Of a stretch of DNA of 6,038 nt, positions 1 through 5,687 are shown piece after piece. Positions within the stretch are counted from its first letter, which is position 1. Every line of letters starts with the position of its first letter. Source of the DNA: an uncultured Eubacteriales bacterium (GTDB lineage: Bacteria; Bacillota; Clostridia; Oscillospirales; Oscillospiraceae); contig CAUABY010000136.1 in assembly GCA_958427375.1 (NCBI GenBank), positions 1 through 6,038 on the forward strand, in the 5' to 3' direction. The notes under the pieces are model-generated. The model saw only the letters and a list, made by a program, of their open reading frames with translations. It did no database searches and was not told the origin of the DNA. Made by a program: the position numbers and the translations under genes.

Positions 1-23
1 ACATAAAGTGTGATGGGTTTTGT

Positions 24-35
24 TGTACGGGTACA
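24..35. promoter_or_regulatory. Short inverted repeat upstream of dctP, possible operator
   Basis: The bases read TGTAC-GG-GTACA, a perfect 5-bp inverted repeat around a 2-bp centre, about 55 bp before the start codon of the TRAP binding-protein gene. Short palindromes of this kind are typical binding sites for dimeric regulators such as GntR- or LacI-family proteins, which often control TRAP operons. No regulator gene is in the window and no clear -35/-10 pair could be placed next to the repeat, so the operator role is inference. It could equally be a chance palindrome. Confidence 0.3.
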
Positions 36-71
36 GAAAAACATGGCCGGGATTCAAAAATAATTTTTCTG
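34..71 (+). other. Inverted repeat in the dctP leader
   Basis: CAGAAAAA at 34-41 is the exact reverse complement of TTTTTCTG at 64-71, with 22 nt between them. In RNA this would give an 8-bp, mostly A-U stem ending just before the ribosome binding site (AGGAG, 78-82). The stem is weak in G-C pairs. Whether it forms depends on where transcription starts, which the sequence does not settle. Confidence 0.25.
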
Positions 72-90
72 AAAAAGAGGAGATGCAACT

Positions 91-1191
91 ATGAAAAAGT
101 TCTTAGCAATGCTTCTGGCTCTGGTTATGGTCCTTGGCCTTTGCGCCTGCGGCTCTTCCAGCGCACCCGCAGCAGAAGCACCTGCCGCTGATGCTCCCGC
201 AGCTGACGCACCCGCAGCTGACGCACCCGCAGAAGCAGACCCCGCCGATGATTTCTATCTCGACATCAAGTTCTCCAACGTCTTCAACCCCAAAGAGTGG
301 AACTACAAGGCGTCTGAGAAGCTTGCTCAGATGATTACCGAGCAGACCGATGGCCACATCACCGTCACCTACTACGGCACCAACGAGCTTGACTGCTATG
401 CTGACTCCGTCACCCAGGCAGTCAACGGCGCAAACTGGATGGGTCTTGAAGAGCCCTCCCTGTTCGCAGACTATGTCGGCGATGCAGCAATGGTTCTCGC
501 CCCGATGCTCTACGCCACCAACGAAGAGTACAACTACGTTATGGATTCTGACTTCGTTAAGGACCTCTGCGACAGACTCGCCGCTGAGAACATCCACATC
601 CTTGACACCCACTACTCTTTCGGCTTCCGTAATATCTGCTCCAACCTCGACGTCACCACTCCTGAGGATCTGAAGGGCCACAAGTTCCGCGCCACTTCTT
701 CTCCTCTCTTTGCTAAGACTCTTGAGTGCATGGGCGCGACCGCAACCGTTATGGGCTTCACTGACTGCCTTGCAGCTATCCAGCAGGGTGTTGTCGAAGG
801 CTTTGAAGGCTCCCTGTCCACTCTGGCCGGCGCCGGCGAGCCCTACGAGCTCGTAAAGAAGGTCGCAAAGACCAGCCACCTCATCGCAACCCGTTGGCTG
901 TTCATGCCTGAGGACGTATGGCAGACCATCCCTGAGAAGTATCAGAAGATCATCTCCGACTGCGCTTACGAGTGCGGCATGTGGGAGCAGGAGTCCTGCG
1001 AGGCTGACGATGCCGTCATGATGGAGAAGATGGCAGCAGAGGGCGTTACCTGGAATGAAGTCGACCTTGACGCATTCGCAGATGCCTGCGCACCTGTCAT
1101 TGACTGGATTGTTGAAGAGTACGGCTCCAGCTACGAAGCATACGAAACCCTCAAGGGTCTTGTTGCCGAGTACCGTGCAGCAAACGCGTAA
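91..1191 (+). CDS. dctP: TRAP transporter solute-binding lipoprotein (DctP family)
   Basis: This is the extracellular solute-binding subunit of a TRAP transporter, which captures the substrate and hands it to the membrane subunits encoded directly downstream. The 366-residue product has a lipoprotein signal: a basic start (MKK), a hydrophobic stretch at about residues 4-17 and a lipobox LCAC with the lipidated cysteine at 20. An Ala/Pro/Asp linker of repeated APAAD units follows (about 25-53). The DctP fold starts near residue 55. The family signature is at about 178-250, including KFR with Arg200, the position of the conserved arginine that usually salt-bridges a substrate carboxylate, then SSPLFAKTLECMGA and AAIQQGVVEGFEG. 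The usual Q-E-N-P after the last motif is F-E-G-S here. Nine cysteines lie in the mature part (102, 160, 183, 213, 226, 291, 295, 303, 333), many for an exported protein and consistent with an anaerobe. The start is supported by AGGAG at 78-82 with an 8-nt spacer. The substrate cannot be named; the symbol denotes the family, not proven dicarboxylate transport. Confidence 0.93.
   Translation: MKKFLAMLLALVMVLGLCACGSSSAPAAEAPAADAPAADAPAADAPAEADPADDFYLDIKFSNVFNPKEWNYKASEKLAQMITEQTDGHITVTYYGTNELDCYADSVTQAVNGANWMGLEEPSLFADYVGDAAMVLAPMLYATNEEYNYVMDSDFVKDLCDRLAAENIHILDTHYSFGFRNICSNLDVTTPEDLKGHKFRATSSPLFAKTLECMGATATVMGFTDCLAAIQQGVVEGFEGSLSTLAGAGEPYELVKKVAKTSHLIATRWLFMPEDVWQTIPEKYQKIISDCAYECGMWEQESCEADDAVMMEKMAAEGVTWNEVDLDAFADACAPVIDWIVEEYGSSYEAYETLKGLVAEYRAANA
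178..237 (+). repeat. 15-bp tandem repeat coding for an APAAD linker
   Basis: Three complete 15-bp units (178-192, 193-207, 208-222) and one partial unit (223-237) encode successive Ala-Pro-Ala-Ala-Asp blocks just after the lipidated cysteine. The second and third units differ by one base, so the array is near-identical at the DNA level and not only in protein. The unit is a multiple of three, so gain or loss of copies would change the tether length between membrane and binding domain without shifting the frame. Confidence 0.8.
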
Positions 1192-1225
1192 TTAATACGT
1201 AAGCTGCAAATTAATTAAGCATTCC

Positions 1226-1263
1226 CGACAGGACTGTCCTCCAAGTGAGGACAGTCCGTGTCG
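1226..1263 (+). promoter_or_regulatory. Strong hairpin between dctP and dctQ
   Basis: CGACA plus GGACTGTCCT (1226-1240) pairs with AGGACAGTCC (1248-1257) and TGTCG (1259-1263). This gives a 15-bp stem with a 7-nt loop and one bulged G at 1258. The next bases are AATTAAAATCG, not a T-run, so it is not a standard intrinsic terminator. It lies in the 124-nt gap between the binding-protein gene and the membrane-subunit genes. In many transporter operons a hairpin here protects the upstream message from 3' decay or causes partial termination, so the binding protein is made in excess of the membrane subunits. That role is inferred from position and stem strength. Confidence 0.7.
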
Positions 1264-1303
1264 AATTAAAATCGTTTAATATTTGACAAATAACTGCTAT
1301 ATC

Positions 1304-1309
1304 AAAGGA
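1304..1309 (+). promoter_or_regulatory. Ribosome binding site fixing the dctQ start at 1316
   Basis: AAAGGA lies 6 nt before the ATG at 1316. A TTG at 1283 is in the same frame and would add 11 residues, but it has no Shine-Dalgarno sequence in front of it and the extension is not like a DctQ N-terminus. The ATG is therefore preferred. Confidence 0.75.
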
Positions 1310-1315
1310 CTAACG

Positions 1316-1870
1316 ATGAAGAAAAAGAATACCTTAAAAAAGATTCTAAGCAATTTCGATGCAGTCCTCACCGGCCTTACCCTCTCGTTGTGCGTTATCA
1401 TTGTTAATGTCAATGTGTTTATGCGTTATGCGCTCAACCACCCTCTTCAGTGGTGTGATGAAGTCGTCACCGGCCTTTTCGTCTGGACGGTTTTCATAGG
1501 CAGCGCCTACGCCTACCGCAAGCATTCGCATCTCGGTGTGGATATTGTCACAAATATGATGGGACCCAAGCTCAGAAAAGTAGTTACTATTATTGTCTCT
1601 TTCCTGGAGCTTGCCATACTCGTCATGCTTACTATCATCAGCTCACAGTACGTGTATAATCTCATATACGTGCGCGGTGTGTTCAGACCGGTCGTTACGG
1701 ACATGTTGCGCTTCCCCAAGTGGTGGATCAGCATAGCTGTGCCCATAGGCTTTGGCCTTTCCACAATTTATTCCGTGTACTTTATGCTCACGGAGAGATT
1801 CCATATCATTAAACTGAAACCCAAGCCCGTTGACGGGGATGAGTATCAGGTGCAGGGAGGTAATTTCTAA
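1316..1870 (+). CDS. dctQ: TRAP transporter small permease subunit (DctQ family)
   Basis: This is the small membrane subunit of the TRAP importer, which pairs with the large DctM-type subunit in the cytoplasmic membrane. The product has 184 residues from the ATG at 1316, normal for the family. It shows the expected four hydrophobic segments at about 18-36, 50-66, 88-110 and 136-157, with a lysine-rich cytoplasmic N-terminus. The family motif is clear at about 34-77: VFMRYALNHPLQWCDEV, then FVWTVFIGSAYAYR and HSHLGVD. The conserved elements are an Arg-Tyr pair, Trp followed by an acidic residue, Trp-x-x-Phe-x-Gly, and His-Leu-Gly-Val-Asp. The stop codon shares its last base with the start of the dctM-type gene (TAATG), pointing to translational coupling. 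The gene follows the binding-protein gene after a 124-nt gap holding a strong hairpin. No separate promoter with acceptable spacing was seen in that gap. Confidence 0.92.
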   Translation: MKKKNTLKKILSNFDAVLTGLTLSLCVIIVNVNVFMRYALNHPLQWCDEVVTGLFVWTVFIGSAYAYRKHSHLGVDIVTNMMGPKLRKVVTIIVSFLELAILVMLTIISSQYVYNLIYVRGVFRPVVTDMLRFPKWWISIAVPIGFGLSTIYSVYFMLTERFHIIKLKPKPVDGDEYQVQGGNF

Positions 1871-3171
1871 TGACATTGACATTCATAGATCTTATCCCTA
1901 TATTCCTTGTGTTCATTCTCTACTTCATGGGCATGCCCATAGTCTACTCGCTCTTCGGCGCGACTTTCTTCTACTTCCTCGTCATTGATACCACTTCCAA
2001 GCCCTGGCTCATCCTGCAAAAGGTTATGAACGCCACCCAGTCGTTCTCACTGCTGGCAATACCTTTCTTTATAATGGCCGGCTCGGTAATGAACTTTGGA
2101 GGTATAAGTGAAAAACTAATGGACTTCTGCGAGGTTGTCACCGGGCATATGCGCGGTGGCCTTGCACAGGTCAACGTTTTGCTGTCCATGCTCATGGGCG
2201 GCTGCTCCGGCTCTGCGAATGCCGACTGCGCCATGCAGTCGAAAATGCTCGTCCCTGAAATGGAGAGACGCGGCTATTCCAAGGCATTCTCTGCGGCCAT
2301 CACGGCGGCCTCGTCTGCTGCAACGCCCGTTATCCCTCCCGGAGTTAACCTCATAATCTTCTGCCTGCTCGCTCAATGCTCTCTGGGTAAGATGTTCGCG
2401 GCAGGCTATCTGCCCGGCATACTCATGGCACTGTCGATGATGGTGGTCGTCGCTATTATCGCAAAGAAGCGCAACTATCCCAGAACGCGCGACAAGTTCC
2501 CCGGCATGAAGGAACTGCTCAAGCAGGCTTTCATTTCCTTCTGGGGTCTGTTCTTCCCGTTCGGTATCATCATCGGTATGCGTCTTGGCATGTTCACGCC
2601 GCCTGAGGGTGGTGCTGTCGCGGTTCTCTACTGCTTCATCGTCGGTGGCCGGTTCTACAGGCGCTTGTCGCTGAGGAAGCACCTCATCCCCATCCTGCTC
2701 GATACCATCTCCGGCACCTCCAGCGTCGTCCTTATCATGGTCTCCGCCAGCGTGTTCGGCCAGTACCTGAGCTGGGTCAACATTCCTAAGATTGTCGCCG
2801 CCGCTATCCTCTCCATCACGGAGAATAAGTACGTTTTCCTCATGCTCTGCAACCTCGTGCTGCTCATACTCGGCATGTTCCTGGAAGGCGGCGCGGCTCT
2901 GATGATTACGACTCCGCTGCTGCTGCCTGTGGCAAACCAGCTCGGCGTCGACACTATCCACTTCGGTATCGTCATGATAGTCAATATCATGATTGGCGGC
3001 ATCACTCCTCCTTTCGGCTCTATGATGTTCACCACCTGCGGTATTACCAAGTGCCCGATAAGCGAGTTCTTGAAAGAAGTCTGGCCATTCATCATATCAC
3101 TTTTGGTGGTATTGTTGCTGCTTACCTTCTTCCCCTGGCTCGTCACCTGCGTGCCGAACTGGATTGGCTAA
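1870..3171 (+). CDS. dctM: TRAP transporter large permease subunit (DctM family)
   Basis: This is the large membrane subunit, which carries the substrate and sodium path of the TRAP importer. The 433 residues are typical for DctM. The protein is hydrophobic along most of its length, enough for about a dozen membrane segments. Family motifs in order are IPFFIMAGSVMNFGGISEKL (64-83), GGCSGSANADCAMQSKMLVP (110-129) followed by EMERRGY, ATPVIPPG (151-158), MFTPPEGGAVAVLY (241-254), FLEGGAALMITTPLLLPVAN (337-356) and GGITPPFGSMMF (376-387). The segment usually written TPTEA is TPPEG here. AGGGAGGT at 1854-1861 lies 8 nt before the start, and the start overlaps the dctQ stop by one base. The gene ends 13 nt before a strong terminator, so it is the last gene of the operon. 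Its partners are certain from context; the substrate is unknown. Confidence 0.94.
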   Translation: MTLTFIDLIPIFLVFILYFMGMPIVYSLFGATFFYFLVIDTTSKPWLILQKVMNATQSFSLLAIPFFIMAGSVMNFGGISEKLMDFCEVVTGHMRGGLAQVNVLLSMLMGGCSGSANADCAMQSKMLVPEMERRGYSKAFSAAITAASSAATPVIPPGVNLIIFCLLAQCSLGKMFAAGYLPGILMALSMMVVVAIIAKKRNYPRTRDKFPGMKELLKQAFISFWGLFFPFGIIIGMRLGMFTPPEGGAVAVLYCFIVGGRFYRRLSLRKHLIPILLDTISGTSSVVLIMVSASVFGQYLSWVNIPKIVAAAILSITENKYVFLMLCNLVLLILGMFLEGGAALMITTPLLLPVANQLGVDTIHFGIVMIVNIMIGGITPPFGSMMFTTCGITKCPISEFLKEVWPFIISLLVVLLLLTFFPWLVTCVPNWIG

Positions 3172-3184
3172 GCAAAGTACATAT

Positions 3185-3216
3185 AAAAAATCACCCGTCC
3201 ATGCGGGTGATTTTTT
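3185..3216. terminator. Bidirectional intrinsic terminator between dctM and sigE
   Basis: A6 (3185-3190), then the stem TCACCCG (3191-3197) and CGGGTGA (3204-3210) with a 6-nt loop, then T6 (3211-3216). The A and T runs extend the stem and give a U-tract on either strand. It lies 13 nt after the dctM stop and 5 nt after the end of sigE on the other strand, so one element can end both convergent transcripts. Confidence 0.93.
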
Positions 3217-3221
3217 ACGCC

Positions 3222-3944
3222 CTATACCTGCAAAAGCCGCATTATCTCTTTGCGTAGCTGGCCGATTATGCGCTTTTCAAGGCGGCTGATGTAGCTTTGC
3301 GATATGCCCATGATGTCGGCCACCTCCTTTTGCGTGTATTCCTTGCCGCGCGGCAGCCCGAAGCGCATCATTATTATTGTGCGCTCGCGTTCACCGAGCG
3401 TGGATATCGCCTCCATGAGCATCTGCCTGTCCGCGTCGTCCTCAAGCGGGCGGGCGACCTCGTCCTCGTCCGTGCCGAGTATGTCCGAGAGCAAAAGCTC
3501 GTTGCCGTCCCAGTCGGTGTTGAGCGGCTCATCAAAGCTTATCTCGGTTCTCTGTGAGCTTATCTTGCGCAGATACATCAAAATCTCGTTTTCAATGCAG
3601 CGCGAGGCGTAGGTTGCAAGCTTGATGTTCTTTGCGGAGTTGAAGGTGTTCACCGCCTTGATCAGCCCGATGGTGCCTATTGAAATCAAGTCCTCAATGT
3701 TCACGCCCGTGTTCTCAAAGCGCTTGGATATGTACACTACAAGGCGCAGGTTGTGCTCAATCAGCTTTTTCCGCGCCGCCTCGTCGCCGTTCTCCGCGAG
3801 CTTTATGGCCTCCTCCTCGGCTGTCTTTTCCAGGGGCGGCGGAAGCGTGTCGCTCCCGCCGATGTAAAAAAGCGGCGGCGCTTTGATTCCGAATATCGAG
3901 AGCAGATGCTCACGCAGAAAGAAAATTTGCGGTTTACATAACAT
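3222..3944 (-). CDS. sigE: Sporulation sigma factor SigE (pro-sigma-E)
   Basis: This is the RNA polymerase sigma factor that directs the early mother-cell programme of sporulation. It is made as an inactive precursor that SpoIIGA cleaves at the septal membrane. From the ATG at 3944 the product has 240 residues, against 239 in Bacillus subtilis as I recall it. Features in order are an amphipathic, membrane-associating pro-sequence (about 1-26), the conserved YIGGSDTLPPPL (27-38), sigma region 2 (about 60-130, with NLRLVVYISKRFENTG and NIEDLISIGTIGLIKAVNTF), the linker with SFDEPLNTDWDGNELLLSD (136-154) and region 4 (about 175-236, helix-turn-helix TQKEVADIMGISQSYISRLE). By alignment, cleavage should fall between Phe26 and Tyr27. 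The residues before it are KAPPLF where B. subtilis has KSDEVY, so the acidic pair is replaced by two prolines. An in-frame extension reaches 4031 but overlaps spoIIGA and lacks a ribosome binding site. Stop is TAG, next to the shared terminator. Confidence 0.96.
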   Translation of the reverse strand: MLCKPQIFFLREHLLSIFGIKAPPLFYIGGSDTLPPPLEKTAEEEAIKLAENGDEAARKKLIEHNLRLVVYISKRFENTGVNIEDLISIGTIGLIKAVNTFNSAKNIKLATYASRCIENEILMYLRKISSQRTEISFDEPLNTDWDGNELLLSDILGTDEDEVARPLEDDADRQMLMEAISTLGERERTIIMMRFGLPRGKEYTQKEVADIMGISQSYISRLEKRIIGQLRKEIMRLLQV

Positions 3945-3950
3945 AATAAG

Positions 3951-3957
3951 CTCCTTT
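3951..3957 (-). promoter_or_regulatory. Ribosome binding site fixing the sigE start
   Basis: On the minus strand AAAGGAG stands 6 nt before the ATG at 3944, inside the 34-nt gap after the spoIIGA stop. It decides against the longer in-frame reading, which would begin inside spoIIGA, and gives a protein of normal SigE length. Confidence 0.85.
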
Positions 3958-3978
3958 AAAAAATATAGATTGTACAGC

Positions 3979-4776
3979 TCATATAATGCCGTCGTAACCG
4001 TCGCCGCAGGCGTTGGGGGAGATGGCCGCAAGCGCCTCGCATGCCTTGCCGTCTACAGTGAGGCGCTCCGGCTTGAACGCGGCGAGTATGCCTCCCGCGC
4101 CGACGGAGGTGTAGGGGATGAGCCTCAGCCGCCCGCGAAACTCCGGCAGCTCGGAGGCGGCGGATAGAAACTCAACCGCATCCAAATCCCAAAGCGGCTC
4201 AAGCCCCGGAAAGAGTGGGCTCAGCGCGTGCGGACAGACGACGATGACCGCGCCGCCGCTGATGGGGTCTGTGAGGCTGTTGCCGGTATCGACGAGGGCG
4301 AAAAATTTTACGCTTCGCCCGTTTGTCGTCAGCTCCACCTCGGCGCGCGGCGTGTCCGCTAACTTGAGTTTGCCGCTGAAAACAAGTCTCAGCAGGGCAT
4401 AGCACAGCGCAAAGGACAGTATAAGCGTGCGCACATCAAAGGCCGGGTGCAGCCCCGCGAGACTGAGCGCCCAGATGAAGCCGCCGAATGCGGCGGCGAC
4501 AGCGATAAAAATAACAAAGCATCGGAACATCCGCCGCTCTCCGCCGAAGGCGATAAGGCTCATCAGCCCCGCCGCAATAAGCACCATCGGCGCCGAGCGC
4601 AGAAAGCCCAAGCCAGGCAGATAAATGAGCACCGCGTAAGCCGCGCCCACGAGCGCCGCCGCGAAATACCGCAGACGCTTGAGCCGCACGCCGCACACCT
4701 GCGCCGCCGTCAGCAGCAGTATGTAGTCAATGGCGAGGTTGAGAAAGAAAAGGCTGTCTATGTAGATAACTTCCAT
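3979..4776 (-). CDS. spoIIGA: Sigma-E processing peptidase SpoIIGA
   Basis: This membrane aspartic protease cleaves the pro-sequence from SigE in the mother cell after a forespore signal. The 265-residue product has an N-terminal half with about five hydrophobic segments (near 5-25, 36-53, 58-77, 83-107 and 115-133), a linker, and a soluble protease domain. That domain contains FFALVDTGNSLTDPISG, with the catalytic aspartate at Asp163 in the DTG motif. In B. subtilis the enzyme works as a dimer supplying one aspartate from each subunit. The protein is somewhat shorter than the roughly 309 residues of the Bacillus form. The N-terminus (MEVIYIDSLFFLNLAIDYIL) matches the family start, so the ATG at 4776 is accepted. 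Its ribosome binding site is poor (AAGAG only 1 nt before the ATG), and no ATG, GTG or TTG lies in frame just upstream. The gene precedes its substrate gene sigE by 34 nt, the classic spoIIG operon. Confidence 0.94.
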   Translation of the reverse strand: MEVIYIDSLFFLNLAIDYILLLTAAQVCGVRLKRLRYFAAALVGAAYAVLIYLPGLGFLRSAPMVLIAAGLMSLIAFGGERRMFRCFVIFIAVAAAFGGFIWALSLAGLHPAFDVRTLILSFALCYALLRLVFSGKLKLADTPRAEVELTTNGRSVKFFALVDTGNSLTDPISGGAVIVVCPHALSPLFPGLEPLWDLDAVEFLSAASELPEFRGRLRLIPYTSVGAGGILAAFKPERLTVDGKACEALAAISPNACGDGYDGII

Positions 4777-4783
4777 GCTCTTA

Positions 4784-4830
4784 ATTGTACACCGCCCGGA
4801 CGATATATTTTGTCAATTAGGAATTGTCAA
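4784..4830 (-). promoter_or_regulatory. Candidate spoIIGA-sigE promoter with repeated TTGACAA
   Basis: On the minus strand TTGACAA occurs twice, at 4830-4824 and 4816-4810, 14 bp apart. Two promoter readings are possible. The upstream TTGACA (4830-4825) lies 17 bp from TATATC (4807-4802), a normally spaced sigma-A promoter with a weak -10. The downstream TTGACA (4816-4811) lies 21 bp from TACAAT (4789-4784), two good hexamers with unusually wide spacing. The B. subtilis spoIIG promoter is known for about 22-bp spacing and activation by Spo0A~P. The second reading would place the transcript start almost on the ATG, which counts against it. TGACAAA (4815-4809) differs from the Spo0A box TGNCGAA at one base; no perfect box is present. 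Confidence 0.5.
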
Positions 4831-4850
4831 AAAAGCCATCCTGTGATAAT
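4824..4850 (+). promoter_or_regulatory. pyrH: Candidate pyrH promoter
   Basis: TTGTCA (4824-4829) is followed by TGTGATAAT (4842-4850), an extended -10 with five of six bases matching TATAAT and the upstream TG. The 15-bp spacing is short, but extended -10 promoters tolerate a poor -35. The -35 bases are the complement of the upstream TTGACAA of the divergent spoIIGA promoter, so the two promoters would overlap. Transcription would begin near 4857 and give a leader of roughly 80 nt. Confidence 0.45.
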
Positions 4851-4870
4851 ATTATATAGATTTACGGAAT

Positions 4871-4896
4871 ACACGTGCGGAGAGAACGCGCGGTGT
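4871..4896 (+). other. Hairpin in the pyrH leader
   Basis: ACAC-GTGCG (4871-4879) pairs with CGCGC (4887-4891) and GTGT (4893-4896), giving nine base pairs including one G-U pair, a bulged G at 4892 and a 7-nt loop. No T-run follows, so it does not look like a terminator or attenuator. It ends 26 nt before the Shine-Dalgarno sequence of pyrH. A role in message stability is possible but unproven. Confidence 0.45.
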
Positions 4897-4934
4897 TTGA
4901 TTTAAGGCAATTATATTGTAACAGGAGAAAGTGA

Positions 4935-5645
4935 ATGGAAAGCATTTATAAACGCGTCCTCATAAAAATCAGTGGAGAGGCGCTTGCCGCTGAGAAAAAG
5001 ACAGGCTATGACTTTGATTTTGTCATGAAGGTATGTACCGCGGTCAAGGCCTGTGCCGATTCCGGCGTTGAGGTCGGCATAGTTATTGGCGGCGGCAACT
5101 TCTGGCGCGGCGTGAAAGACGGCGCGGGTCATATCGAGCGCGTGAGCGCGGACAGAATGGGCATGCTCGCCACGGCGATGAACTGCATGGCGGTTGCCGA
5201 TGTGTTCAAGCAGCTCGGCGCGGACGCAAGAGTTATGACGGCTGTCGATATTCAGGGAGTCGGTGAGCGCTATGACACGAAAAAGGCCATAGAGTACCTT
5301 GAAAACGGCAGAATCGTGCTCTTTGGCTGTGGCACTGGTCTGCCTTTCTTCTCAACCGATACCGCCGCTGTTCTGCGCGCGGCTGAAATCCATGCGGACG
5401 CTATACTGCTTGCAAAGAACATTGACGGTGTGTACTCCGCCGACCCGCGCACGGACAGCACCGCCGTGAAGTTTGACGATATCAGCTATGACGAAGTGCT
5501 CTCCCTCCATCTCGCGGTTATGGATACCACGGCCACAAGCCTCGCCATGGACAATAATATCCCCGTCATCGTTTTCGCCCTCGCCCAGCCGGAGAATATC
5601 GGCCGCGTGCTCGCCGGTGAAAAGCTCGGCACCACTGTGAAGTAA
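4935..5645 (+). CDS. pyrH: UMP kinase
   Basis: This cytoplasmic enzyme phosphorylates UMP to UDP with ATP, an essential step towards UTP, CTP and the sugar-nucleotides of cell-wall synthesis. The 236 residues and amino-acid-kinase fold match bacterial PyrH. Motifs in order are KISGEAL (11-17, nucleotide phosphate binding), IGGGNFWRG (51-59), ADRMGMLAT (72-80, UMP region), GCGTGLPFFSTDTAAVLRAA (131-150), KNIDGVYSADP (161-171) and MDTTATSLAMDNNIPVIVF (196-214). In the fourth motif the family normally has GTGNP; here the Asn is Leu136. The start is supported by AGGAG at 4923-4927 with a 7-nt spacer. frr follows after 98 bp, as in many bacteria, but the usual upstream partners rpsB and tsf are absent and pyrH is instead divergent from spoIIGA. 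Confidence 0.96.
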   Translation: MESIYKRVLIKISGEALAAEKKTGYDFDFVMKVCTAVKACADSGVEVGIVIGGGNFWRGVKDGAGHIERVSADRMGMLATAMNCMAVADVFKQLGADARVMTAVDIQGVGERYDTKKAIEYLENGRIVLFGCGTGLPFFSTDTAAVLRAAEIHADAILLAKNIDGVYSADPRTDSTAVKFDDISYDEVLSLHLAVMDTTATSLAMDNNIPVIVFALAQPENIGRVLAGEKLGTTVK

Positions 5646-5666
5646 TACTGGTTTTTATAAGAAAAC

Positions 5667-5687
5667 TTTACAGCGCCTTTACAGCGC
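5667..5687 (+). repeat. Tandem TTTACAGCGC repeat between pyrH and frr
   Basis: TTTACAGCGC occurs at 5667-5676 and again at 5678-5687, an 11-bp period, about one helical turn. A third partial match, TACAG, follows at 5689-5693. The spacing would put the two copies on the same face of the helix, as in tandem protein-binding sites, but no regulator is known for this position. No intrinsic terminator was seen in the 98-bp gap, so pyrH and frr are probably co-transcribed. Confidence 0.5.

Noticed and set aside
103..879. Long minus-strand open frame (258 codons) opposite dctP
   Set aside because: It lies wholly within the clearly recognisable DctP gene, its product is low-complexity and resembles no family I know, and it arises from the GC-biased codon use of the true gene.
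1283..1288. TTGACA before dctQ as a -35 element, and the same TTG as a start codon
   Set aside because: No -10-like hexamer lies 16-18 bp downstream, and the TTG has no Shine-Dalgarno sequence while the ATG at 1316 has a good one.
2116..2961. Long minus-strand open frame (281 codons) opposite dctM
   Set aside because: The translation is a charged, His/Arg/Asp/Glu-rich mirror of hydrophobic DctM codons, and the plus-strand protein has all family motifs.
3945..4031. In-frame N-terminal extension of sigE to 4031
   Set aside because: It would overlap the end of spoIIGA, has no ribosome binding site and gives a 29-residue extension not found in SigE; the ATG at 3944 has AAAGGAG at 6 nt.
4447..4905. 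Plus-strand open frame (152 codons) opposite the start of spoIIGA
   Set aside because: Its product is an Arg/Gln/His-rich mirror of the SpoIIGA membrane segments, and it runs through the divergent promoter region.
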